Assembly (NCBI GenBank): GCA_012274165.1
Contig: JAAPAA010000147.1
Span: forward strand, 1-13,128
Length of the DNA: 13,128 nt
Direction: 5' to 3'
DNA from: Thiobacillaceae bacterium
GTDB taxonomy: Bacteria; Pseudomonadota; Gammaproteobacteria; Burkholderiales; Thiobacillaceae
The translations under genes and the position numbers were made by a program. A model generated the notes under the pieces. The model was not told the origin of the DNA. It was given only the letters and a program-made list of their open reading frames with translations, and did no database searches. Every line of letters starts with the position of its first letter. The stretch's first letter is position 1. Of the stretch, positions 6,711 to 13,128 are shown piece by piece.

Positions 6711-7319
6711 TCAACTCAACACGGCAAGCAACAAGCCCGCGAGTATGACGGCGACGTCACAGCTTTGCCAGCGCTCCACATTCAGGGCGTAAAGCGTGGG
6801 GGATGCTTCGTCAGGCAAGGGCGCGCGCAAGGTATCCAGCCAGCGCGTGGCTGGGGGCGCGTGCTCGACGTAATCCAGCGTCAATCCCAGGCGCACCGCA
6901 AAAGCGCGGCGGTCGAAACCGAGCCAGGTCAGCGGCCGGGCCAGCGCATACAAGCCGTAAATCAGGCGCGGACGTGTCGTGTAGGCCAGCAGCATCGCCA
7001 GCCCAGCCAGCATCAACACCAGGCGTCCGGCGCGCAGCGCGCCCTGCTGCACGCCCTCGATGCTTGGGCTCGCCCATGCCAGCATCGGCCACAGCGCTGT
7101 TCCCGGAATGCTGAACGCGTAAGTCAGCAGCAATACCGCCAGCAGCCAGCGGGTGCGCCGCAGCAGTCGCAACAATTGAAAGCGGACGGGCGCAAACAGA
7201 AAGGCCGTCGCGGTGGCGACGGCCAGGAAAGAGAGCCCGGGCAAGGCAGCGCGTTCCACCGCCACTGCCCACCCGCACCACAACAGGATGCGGGCGGCCG
7301 GATGAGGACAGTTAGCCAA
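6711..7319 (-). CDS. Polytopic membrane protein, CbiQ/EcfT-like
   Basis: 202 residues with about four or five hydrophobic segments (roughly 11-22, 26-43, 57-70, 98-113, 186-202). The middle part, GVQQGALRAGRLVLMLAGL followed by TTRPRLIYGLYALARPL and then RAFAVRLGLTLDYVE, resembles the C-terminal half of CbiQ/EcfT transmembrane subunits of energy-coupling-factor transporters. The match is by eye only. No ATPase or substrate-binding (S) component gene is present in the window, so a transport role is unproven. The longest frame starts with TTG at 7319, overlapping the fimV stop by 8 bp; in-frame GTG or TTG codons downstream are alternatives. The stop is 10 bp before truA, so co-expression with fimV and truA is likely. 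Confidence 0.6.
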   Translation of the reverse strand: MANCPHPAARILLWCGWAVAVERAALPGLSFLAVATATAFLFAPVRFQLLRLLRRTRWLLAVLLLTYAFSIPGTALWPMLAWASPSIEGVQQGALRAGRLVLMLAGLAMLLAYTTRPRLIYGLYALARPLTWLGFDRRAFAVRLGLTLDYVEHAPPATRWLDTLRAPLPDEASPTLYALNVERWQSCDVAVILAGLLLAVLS

Positions 7320-9756
7320 GCGAACCCATCAAACCTTTCGCATCGGCTTTTTGCTTGTCGCTGCCTTCGGCCAGCACTTCGGTCAGGATTTCGCGCGCGC
7401 CTTCCTTGTCGCCCATTTCAACGTAGGCACGAGCCAAGTCAAGTTTGGTACCGACCTCGTCGAGCTCGAGTTCGTTGCCACCCGCATCGCCCAGATCGAG
7501 ATCAAGACCGCTGAAGTCGAATTTGCTGACCGGGCCATTGTCTTCCTCCAAACCCAGATCCAGATCCAGTTTCAGATCGTCCGCATCTGCCGCAGGCAAA
7601 TCCAGATCGGGCAAATCGAAATCCAGACCCTGGCTGTCCGCTTCCTGATAGGCAGGGGCGGCTACAGGCGGTGTATCAAAATCAAGGGCATGTCCTGCTG
7701 ATTCAAACTCCAGCGGCGCGCTGGCTGTCACCGGGTCGGACTTGATTTCCAGATCGAGGTCGGATTCCTCCAGCACATTCGGGACTACCCCGGCCGGCGC
7801 TTCGGCCACGAACGGCTCAGCCTCAACCGCCACTGCACCCCCTGCGATGACAGCAGTTGCTGCCACAGTTTCCACCGCAGCAACAGCAGGGGAAGTCGCC
7901 TGTACGCCACCGTACAGCGGGTTGGTCGGGTCGATGCTGCGGCCCATTTCACACGCCTTGTCCCACAGCGGGCTCTGCTTGTTGCCGAGCGAGGCATACA
8001 ACTCACCGGCGACCGCTTCGAACGCGGTGGTATTGCGGCGCGCCGCATAAACCTCCAGCAACTTGACGCGAACCTCGGGGCGATCCGGGTTTTTGCTGAT
8101 CGCTTCCTTGAGGATTTCCTCGGCTTGCGCATCACGCCCATACGCCATGTAGACCTCGGCTTCGGCGATCGGATCGACGTCATGGGTATCGATTGTGCCC
8201 AGCCCAGCCTGGCTGAAATCAGTGAGGAAGGAGGTGTCGCCGGTATTGATGCTGCCACCCGATGCGGCGCCACCCATCACAGAAGTCGGACGCACATCGC
8301 CGCCGCTCATGATGCTGTCGTCAAGAGCAGTGCCGGTTTTACGGCGACGACTACCGCCCGCCATCATCCACCACAGTGCGCCACCCAAACCCAGGGCAGC
8401 AAGTCCGCCGCCCCAATACATCGGGTTGGCCAGCAGGGGGGTGTACCAGTTTTCGCTGGGCTCGGCAGGCGCTTCGACAGCCGCGACAGGCGCGGGCGCG
8501 GGCTTTTGGGGTGCGGGTTTGGGCGCTGGTACCGCAGGCGCAACCGCTGGGGCCACAATCTTGGGCGCAGGCGGTGCTTTTTTTGCCTGTTCCTGCATTT
8601 CAATCAGCTTCTGCGCATCCTGAATCTGTTTTTCCAGCATGGCTGCACGCTGTTCAGATTCCTTCAGGGTTTTCTGGCGAGCAATCGCATCTTCTTCCTG
8701 CGCGCGCAATTTATCCTGCTTTTCCTGCAAGGCACGCTTCTCGTCCGCCTTGCCTGCTGCGGCGGCTGCCGGCGGCGTGACTTTCGACAGCTTCAACACA
8801 TCTTTCTGGGCTTCGGGCGCCGGTTTGGCGTGATCTTCGACCTTGGGTGTGACCTTGCCGCTACTGGCCTGGCTCGGCGCAGGCTTGGCCGCAGGCGCTT
8901 CTTTCACAGCGCCAGCAAGGCTCTGGCGATACGCACGCCAGTCGTCAGACTGCAGTTTGATTTCGCGTACTGCTTCCTGTTGCGGGATACTGGCGGCCTT
9001 TTCTGCCGATGGCACAGCCAGCGTCACGCCGGATTTCATGCGGTTCATGTTGCCGGCAAAGGCCTTGGGGTTCTCGCGGTAAAGCCCGACCAGTGCCTGC
9101 TCAAGGCTGACACCTGACGAGCGCACCTGCTTCGCTATTCCACCCAGCGTATCACCGCGTTTAACTGCCACATGGTCCGGCGCAGCGGGTGCCGCAGCGG
9201 GTTTGGGCGCTGGTGCCGATGCTTTGGACGCAGCAGGGGTCGGGGCTTTGGCTGCTGCAGGCGCCTGTTCTTGTGCAACGGGTGCAGGTGCAGGCTTGGT
9301 AGCCGGAACCTTGGTCGGCGTCACTACCACCGGCGCCACCGATTGCTGGACTGCCATGCCGGGCGGGTCAAGCAACATCGTGTATTCACGCACTAGGCGA
9401 CCGGATGCCCAGTTCAGCTCGACCAGCATGTCCACAAACGGATCATTCACCGGACGGCTTGAAGTCACCTTCAATACCGATTTGCCGTTGGACTTTTTCT
9501 CGACGGAAAAACGCAGGGAAGAGAGCACCGGAGCAAACTCGACATGCGCATCACGGAAAGCCTGATCGGAAGCCAGACTGGCCGACAGGCTATCGAACTC
9601 AGCCTTGTCAGCTGCAAACAATTCAATCTCGGCCGCGAGCGGTTGCCCCAACGCCGAACTGACTGACATTTTGCCGAGCCCGGCGGCATGCACCATGAGC
9701 GGCAGGGTAATCAGTCCTGCGGCCACCAGTTGGGTGGTGAAGCGCTTCAATTTCAT
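7312..9756 (-). CDS. fimV: FimV/HubP-family polar peptidoglycan-binding protein
   Basis: Large inner-membrane protein (814 residues) of the family that organises cell poles and, in Pseudomonas, type IV pilus and twitching functions. In order: signal peptide (1-24, ending VHA), conserved N-terminal FimV domain (25-130, GLGKMSVSSALGQPLAAEIEL onwards), Pro/Ala linker, LysM motif (195-250, VKRGDTLGGIAKQV), charged coiled coil (about 336-393), Pro/Ala linker, one membrane span (446-466), cytoplasmic TPR-like helices (528-590), an acidic region with repeated L-D-L-D/L-D-F-D motifs (663-768), and the C-terminal FimV domain (768-814, TKLDLARAYVEMGDKEGAREIL). The ATG at 9756 has GGAG with a 7-nt spacer. 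A 133-bp gap separates it from asd, so it may have its own promoter. Confidence 0.96.
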   Translation of the reverse strand: MKLKRFTTQLVAAGLITLPLMVHAAGLGKMSVSSALGQPLAAEIELFAADKAEFDSLSASLASDQAFRDAHVEFAPVLSSLRFSVEKKSNGKSVLKVTSSRPVNDPFVDMLVELNWASGRLVREYTMLLDPPGMAVQQSVAPVVVTPTKVPATKPAPAPVAQEQAPAAAKAPTPAASKASAPAPKPAAAPAAPDHVAVKRGDTLGGIAKQVRSSGVSLEQALVGLYRENPKAFAGNMNRMKSGVTLAVPSAEKAASIPQQEAVREIKLQSDDWRAYRQSLAGAVKEAPAAKPAPSQASSGKVTPKVEDHAKPAPEAQKDVLKLSKVTPPAAAAAGKADEKRALQEKQDKLRAQEEDAIARQKTLKESEQRAAMLEKQIQDAQKLIEMQEQAKKAPPAPKIVAPAVAPAVPAPKPAPQKPAPAPVAAVEAPAEPSENWYTPLLANPMYWGGGLAALGLGGALWWMMAGGSRRRKTGTALDDSIMSGGDVRPTSVMGGAASGGSINTGDTSFLTDFSQAGLGTIDTHDVDPIAEAEVYMAYGRDAQAEEILKEAISKNPDRPEVRVKLLEVYAARRNTTAFEAVAGELYASLGNKQSPLWDKACEMGRSIDPTNPLYGGVQATSPAVAAVETVAATAVIAGGAVAVEAEPFVAEAPAGVVPNVLEESDLDLEIKSDPVTASAPLEFESAGHALDFDTPPVAAPAYQEADSQGLDFDLPDLDLPAADADDLKLDLDLGLEEDNGPVSKFDFSGLDLDLGDAGGNELELDEVGTKLDLARAYVEMGDKEGAREILTEVLAEGSDKQKADAKGLMGSLG

Positions 9757-9773
9757 CCCGTTTCTCCATTTTC

Positions 9774-9790
9774 GCCCTGCTCAGCGGGGC
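9774..9790 (-). other. Hairpin in the fimV 5' leader
   Basis: GCCCCGC-TGA-GCAGGGC on the minus strand can fold into a 7-pair stem with one C/A mismatch and a 3-nt loop. It ends 6 bp upstream of the fimV Shine-Dalgarno GGAG, so it could affect translation or mRNA stability. No T-run follows, so it is not a terminator. Confidence 0.35.
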
Positions 9791-9796
9791 TGTTGA

Positions 9797-9824
9797 ATCC
9801 TAGACGCCATTATTGACGGCTCAA
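9797..9824 (-). promoter_or_regulatory. Possible weak sigma70-type promoter for fimV
   Basis: TTGAGC and TAGGAT on the minus strand are separated by 16 bp and each match the sigma70 consensus at four of six positions. Transcription would begin about 30 bp before the fimV start codon, just before the leader hairpin. The gap between asd and fimV supports a promoter here; the sequence match alone is weak. Confidence 0.25.
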
Positions 9825-9879
9825 CGCGCACAATCTTTAATGCATGAATCGCACCAAGTCTGAACTGGCTGCGTTCAAA

Positions 9880-9894
9880 CCTGATTCGCTCAGG
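9880..9894 (-). terminator. Weak hairpin over the asd stop codon
   Basis: CCTGA-GCGAA-TCAGG spans the asd stop codon and is followed on the minus strand by only three T residues. A second small stem (TGAAC/GTTCA) follows within 20 bp. These could weakly attenuate read-through into fimV, but the T-run is too short for a convincing intrinsic terminator. Confidence 0.2.
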
Positions 9895-11002
9895 CTTCCA
9901 GCAGGATACGCAACATACGGCGCAACGGTTCCGCCGCGCCCCACAGCAACTGATCGCCCACGGTAAACGCGGTCAGGTATTGCGGCCCGAGGTTGAGCTT
10001 GCGCATCCGCCCGATCGGCACCGTCAGCGTACCGGTCACCGCCGCCGGGGTGAGTTCGCGCATGGTGATCTCGCGGTCGTTCGGCACCACTTTGACCCAG
10101 TCGTTGTGCGCCGCCAGCAGGCCGTGAATATCGTCCAGCGGCACGTCTTTGGTCAGCTTGATGGTCAGCGCCTGCGAGTGGCAGCGCATCGCGCCGACGC
10201 GCACGCAGAGGCCGTCGATCGGAATCGGGTTGGCGCTGCGGCCCATGATCTTGTTGGCTTCGACCTGTGCTTTCCATTCTTCCTTCGACTGGCCAGATTC
10301 GAGCGCGACATCGATCCACGGAATCAGGTTGCCCGCCAGCGGCACCGGCCAGGCATCGGTCGGGTAGCGGTCGGAGCGGATGAAATCGGCCACCTTGCGG
10401 TCGATGTCGAGAATGGCCGAAGCCGGATCGTCGAGCAGGGTTTTCACTTCGGCGTTGATCGCGCCCATTTGCGCAATCAGTTCGCGCATATTGCGCGCGC
10501 CGGCACCCGACGCCGCCTGATAGGTCATCGGCGACACCCATTCGACCAGCCCTGCGTCGAACAGGCCGCCCATCGCCATCAGCATCAGCGACACCGTGCA
10601 GTTGCCGCCAACGTAGGTTTTGGTGCCGTTCGCAATCCCGTTCTGGATCACCGGCTTGTTGACCGGGTCGAGGATGATGATGGCGTCATCCTTCATCCGC
10701 AGCGTCGAAGCGGCGTCGATCCAGTAGCCGTTCCAGCCCGCCGCGCGCAGTTTCGGGTACACCTCCTGGGTGTAGTCGCCGCCCTGCGCGGTAATGATGG
10801 CGTCGCATTGCTTCAGTTCGTCGATGGACATTGCGTCCTTGAGTGCGGGGACGTCTTTGCCAATATCGGGGCCTTTTCCGCCCACATTGGAGGTGGTGAA
10901 AAACACCGGATCGATCAAGTCGAAATCGTGTTCTTCCTTCATCCGTCCCATCAACACGGAACCCACCATGCCGCGCCAGCCGATCAACCCTACTTTCATC
11001 AT
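9890..11002 (-). CDS. asd: Aspartate-semialdehyde dehydrogenase
   Basis: NADPH-dependent reduction of aspartyl phosphate to aspartate semialdehyde, the branch-point to Lys/diaminopimelate, Thr and Met. The 370-residue protein is the E. coli-like proteobacterial type: N-terminal Rossmann motif GWRGMVGSVLMGRM (8-21), TTSNVGGKGPDIG, catalytic Cys135 in GGNCTVSLM, and substrate and base residues Arg268 and His275 in CVRVGAMRCHSQA. It starts with tandem ATG codons at 11002 and 10999; the first is 7 nt after GGAG. It lies 40 bp after leuB and 133 bp before fimV. No anomalies. Confidence 0.98.
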   Translation of the reverse strand: MMKVGLIGWRGMVGSVLMGRMKEEHDFDLIDPVFFTTSNVGGKGPDIGKDVPALKDAMSIDELKQCDAIITAQGGDYTQEVYPKLRAAGWNGYWIDAASTLRMKDDAIIILDPVNKPVIQNGIANGTKTYVGGNCTVSLMLMAMGGLFDAGLVEWVSPMTYQAASGAGARNMRELIAQMGAINAEVKTLLDDPASAILDIDRKVADFIRSDRYPTDAWPVPLAGNLIPWIDVALESGQSKEEWKAQVEANKIMGRSANPIPIDGLCVRVGAMRCHSQALTIKLTKDVPLDDIHGLLAAHNDWVKVVPNDREITMRELTPAAVTGTLTVPIGRMRKLNLGPQYLTAFTVGDQLLWGAAEPLRRMLRILLEA

Positions 11003-11042
11003 TTTTCAGTCTCCAGAAAATCTTGTCCTGCGCGGATAAATC

Positions 11043-12104
11043 TCACAATGCCTTCACGACCGCGTCGCCCATCTCGCTGCACGACACTTTCTGCGTGCCT
11101 TCGGTCCAGATGTCGCCCGTGCGCAAACCCTGCGCGATCACTTTCTTCACCGCGCTTTCAATGCGGTCGGCAGTAGCCAGATCGGCAAAGGTATAGCGGT
11201 ACATCATCGCCACAGAAAGGATGGTCGCCAGCGGATTCGCCAGGTTCTTGCCCGAAATATCGGGGGCGGAGCCGTGGATCGGTTCGTACATGCCCTTGTT
11301 GTTTTCATCCAGCGAAGCCGACGGCAACATGCCGATCGAACCGGACAGCATTGAGGCTGCATCGGACAGGATGTCGCCGAAAATATTGCCGGTGACCATG
11401 GTATCGAACTGTTTCGGCGCGCGAATCAGCTGCATCGCCGCGTTGTCGACGTACATGTGGGACAGCGCGACCTCTGGGTAGTCTTTCGACACCTCGATCA
11501 TCACTTCCTTCCACAGCTCGGAGCATTCCAGCACGTTGGCTTTTTCCACCGAGCAGAGTCTTTTGCCGCGTTTCATCGCGATGCCGAACGCTACATGGGC
11601 GACGCGACGCACCTCGGATTCTGAATACAGCATGGTGTTGAAACCGACGCGTTCGCCATTCCGGATTTCAATCCCGCGCGGCTGGCCAAAATACACATCG
11701 CCCGTGAGTTCGCGCACGATCATCAGATCGAGGCCCGACACCACTTCGGGTTTCAGCGACGACGCGGAAGCCAGTTCGGGATACAGCAAGGCCGGGCGCA
11801 GGTTGGCGAACAGGTTCAGTTCCTTGCGGATGCGCAGCAGGCCGCGCTCGGGGCGCAGCGGGCGGTCAAGCGCATCGTACTGCGGCCCGCCGACAGCACC
11901 GAGCAGCACCGCGTCGGCTGTGCGCGCGAGCTTCAGCGTGGCTTCCGGCAGCGGGTCGCCTGCTGCGTCGTAGCCTGCGCCGCCGATAGGCGCGCTTTCC
12001 ATTTCGATTTTCGCGCCGTCGCTTTTAAGAACGTCGAGCACCTTGACCGCCTGTGCGACGATTTCCGGACCGATACCGTCGCCGGGGAGAACTGCAATTT
12101 TCAT
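11043..12104 (-). CDS. leuB: 3-isopropylmalate dehydrogenase
   Basis: NAD-dependent oxidative decarboxylation of 3-isopropylmalate to 2-oxoisocaproate in leucine biosynthesis. 353 residues with the N-terminal LPGDGIGPEI, the arginine-rich RGLLRIRKELNLFANLRP (88-104), RELTGDVYFG (131-140), the SVEKANVLE lysine segment, and the Mg-binding aspartates of VDNAAMQL and GNIFGDILSDAASML. The ATG at 12104 follows an AAGG-containing leader. It is separated from leuD by a palindromic 105-bp gap and is followed 40 bp on by asd. Confidence 0.98.
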   Translation of the reverse strand: MKIAVLPGDGIGPEIVAQAVKVLDVLKSDGAKIEMESAPIGGAGYDAAGDPLPEATLKLARTADAVLLGAVGGPQYDALDRPLRPERGLLRIRKELNLFANLRPALLYPELASASSLKPEVVSGLDLMIVRELTGDVYFGQPRGIEIRNGERVGFNTMLYSESEVRRVAHVAFGIAMKRGKRLCSVEKANVLECSELWKEVMIEVSKDYPEVALSHMYVDNAAMQLIRAPKQFDTMVTGNIFGDILSDAASMLSGSIGMLPSASLDENNKGMYEPIHGSAPDISGKNLANPLATILSVAMMYRYTFADLATADRIESAVKKVIAQGLRTGDIWTEGTQKVSCSEMGDAVVKAL

Positions 12105-12120
12105 GTTTTAAACCTTGTTT

Positions 12121-12205
12121 GTCCGCGAACACCCGAAGGGCATAAAGGACGCGAAGAAACGCGAGAATGTTTTTCTACGCGAATCCTCGTGTTCTTCGGG
12201 GATAA
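12121..12205. repeat. Imperfect palindrome between leuD and leuB
   Basis: This fills most of the 105-bp gap. Its core (12160-12181) forms an 8-bp stem, CGCG+AGAA against TTCT+CGCG, with one bulged base and a 5-nt loop. Outer arms also pair: CCCGAAG (12132-12138) with CTTCGGG (12194-12200). Motifs of the type cgaag-aacacgaa and cgcgaagaaacgcgag recur through it. It resembles degenerate 'cgaagaacacgaag' intergenic repeats I have seen in many proteobacteria, so a dispersed non-coding repeat is likely. Its RNA would form structure between the two leu cistrons. Confidence 0.5.
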
Positions 12206-12209
12206 AAAA

Positions 12210-12848
12210 TCACGCAAATAACCACGGCGCTTCGAGCTTGCGCCGCGCTTCGTAGGTTGCGATCTTGTCCGCCTGCAACAGCGTCAAACCGATATCGTCC
12301 AGGCCATTGAACAGGCGATGTTTGCGCCCCGCATCCACGGTAAAGGGAATGCTTTCGCCGGTGGGCGTGGTGACGGTCTGCTGGTCCAGATCAACCGACA
12401 GCGCGTAGCCCTCATTGGCATCACATTCCTTGAACAGTTGATCCACGATGGCGGCATCCAGCACGATCGGCAGGATGCCGTTCTTGAAACAGTTGTTGAA
12501 GAAGATGTCGGCGAACGACGGCGCAATGATGGTGCGAAAGCCCGCATCCTCCAGCGCCCACGGCGCGTGCTCGCGGCTCGATCCGCAACCGAAGTTGTCG
12601 CGCGCAAGCAATACGGATGCGCCCTGATAGCGCGGCTGGTTCAGCACGAAATCGGGATTCAGCGGACGGTCGTGATTCGACTTGCCGGGCTCGCCGTGAT
12701 CGAGATAGCGCCATTCGTCAAACAGGTTGGGGCCGAAGCCGCTGCGCTTGATCGATTTCAAAAATTGCTTGGGGATGATCGCATCGGTGTCCACATTGGC
12801 ACGATCCAGCGGTGCAACCAATCCATCCAGCACAGTAAATTTACGCAT
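12210..12848 (-). CDS. leuD: 3-isopropylmalate dehydratase small subunit
   Basis: Small (swivel-domain) subunit of the LeuCD isomerase that converts 2- to 3-isopropylmalate. The 212-residue protein starts MRKFTVLDGLVAPLDRANVD and has VDTDAIIPKQFLK, the substrate-loop motif DNFGCGSSREHAPWAL and FFNNCFKNGILPI. The frame stays open for 17 more codons to 12899, but that extension overlaps the upstream gene, lacks family similarity and would give an odd basic N-terminus. The ATG at 12848, with AAGG about 10 nt upstream, matches the usual LeuD length. The start lies 17 bp after the small secreted protein gene. leuC is expected beyond the right edge. Confidence 0.98.
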   Translation of the reverse strand: MRKFTVLDGLVAPLDRANVDTDAIIPKQFLKSIKRSGFGPNLFDEWRYLDHGEPGKSNHDRPLNPDFVLNQPRYQGASVLLARDNFGCGSSREHAPWALEDAGFRTIIAPSFADIFFNNCFKNGILPIVLDAAIVDQLFKECDANEGYALSVDLDQQTVTTPTGESIPFTVDAGRKHRLFNGLDDIGLTLLQADKIATYEARRKLEAPWLFA

Positions 12849-12865
12849 CTCTTGATTGCCTTTCC

Positions 12866-13111
12866 CTACTCGTCGCCGTGCACTTTTTTCTCGATCCACT
12901 GGCCCGCCGTCTCCAGCCCCTTGCCAGTCGCCTCCGCGCCTTTCTTCAATCCCTTTTCGGTGGCATTGATTCCTGTTTCAATACCGTGGCCGGCAGCCTC
13001 GCCCCCCTTTTTGATGCTGTTGCCGACTTTCTCCGCGACACCCTCTTCCTCGGCGAATGCCTGTTGGCTAACCAGCAAGCCCAGCAATAGCAGAACGATC
13101 GTTTTCTTCAT
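12866..13111 (-). CDS. Small secreted protein of 11-residue amphipathic repeats
   Basis: 81 residues; I do not recognise a named family. Residues 1-20 are a clear signal peptide ending in AFA before EEE, with no lipobox Cys, so a soluble periplasmic or secreted product is predicted. The mature part repeats with an 11-residue period: IKKGGEAAGHG (33-43), IETGINATEKG (44-54), LKKGAEATGKG (55-65), LETAGQWIEKK (66-76). The first two units also match the last two as a 22-residue duplication. Such K/E/A/G/T-rich 11-mers form 11/3 amphipathic helices in LEA proteins, apolipoproteins and synuclein. Start: the ATG at 13111 has AAGGAG with a 6-nt spacer; a GTG one codon upstream is too close to it. It lies 17 bp before leuD, so it is probably co-transcribed with the leu genes. 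Confidence 0.85.
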   Translation of the reverse strand: MKKTIVLLLLGLLVSQQAFAEEEGVAEKVGNSIKKGGEAAGHGIETGINATEKGLKKGAEATGKGLETAGQWIEKKVHGDE

Positions 13112-13117
13112 CACGCA

Positions 13118-13123
13118 CTCCTT
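13118..13123 (-). promoter_or_regulatory. Strong ribosome binding site of the small secreted protein
   Basis: AAGGAG on the minus strand, 6 nt before the ATG at 13111. It is the best Shine-Dalgarno match in the window and decides the start codon over the neighbouring GTG. It suggests the small protein is made at a higher level than the metabolic enzymes around it. Confidence 0.75.
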
Positions 13124-13128
13124 ATAGA

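Noticed and set aside
8125..9117. 330-codon open frame on the plus strand inside fimV
   Set aside because: It is antisense to the repetitive Pro/Ala and coiled-coil part of fimV. The low-complexity codons keep the opposite frame open by chance.
9837..10541. 234-codon minus-strand frame within asd
   Set aside because: It is an alternate frame of asd. The asd frame carries every catalytic motif and this one has none, so no frameshift is indicated.
11003..11042. Regulatory element between leuB and asd
   Set aside because: The 40-bp gap holds a good Shine-Dalgarno sequence for asd but no hairpin or promoter that I can support.
9980..11176. 398-codon open frame on the plus strand
   Set aside because: It is antisense to asd and the end of leuB, and its translation is His/Arg/Val-rich with no recognisable domain.
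12849..12899. 17-codon N-terminal extension of leuD
   Set aside because: It would overlap the small secreted gene, adds an atypical basic segment, and the inner ATG at 12848 gives the usual LeuD length and N-terminus.

Overview
The window is a dense, minus-strand block of housekeeping genes from a high-GC proteobacterium, most likely a betaproteobacterium (possibly Nitrosomonadales or a relative). The assignment rests on gene order and protein style: leuD-leuB-asd-fimV-truA-trpF-trpB-trpA-accD-folC-SPOR gene is an arrangement I associate with that class. No rRNA or other taxonomic marker is present to settle it. No tRNA, rRNA, insertion sequence, phage gene or CRISPR array was seen. No gene-free stretch exceeds about 135 bp.

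In transcription order, from the right edge leftwards: (1) a small secreted protein made of 11-residue repeats, then leuD and leuB (leucine biosynthesis), with an 85-bp imperfect palindrome between leuD and leuB; (2) asd (aspartate family amino acids and diaminopimelate); (3) fimV, a large cell-pole/peptidoglycan-binding protein that may have its own weak promoter; (4) an unassigned polytopic membrane protein resembling the CbiQ/EcfT transporter family, overlapping the fimV end; (5) truA (tRNA pseudouridine), trpF and trpB (tryptophan), joined by overlaps; (6) a hicA-hicB toxin-antitoxin pair placed 4 bp after trpB; (7) trpA, accD (fatty-acid synthesis), folC (folate) and the start of a SPOR-domain, DedD-like cell-division protein cut by the left window edge.

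The core genes look intact and ordinary. The accessory signals are the hicAB pair wedged between the two tryptophan synthase subunit genes, with hicA clearly AT-richer than its surroundings; hairpins and a T-run after hicB that may separate trpA from trpB; a likely in-frame insertion with two palindromes near the 3' end of trpF; the palindrome in the leu genes; and the small 11-mer-repeat secreted protein. None amounts to a clearly new defence or mobile system. The best leads are the hicAB insertion and the repeat protein.
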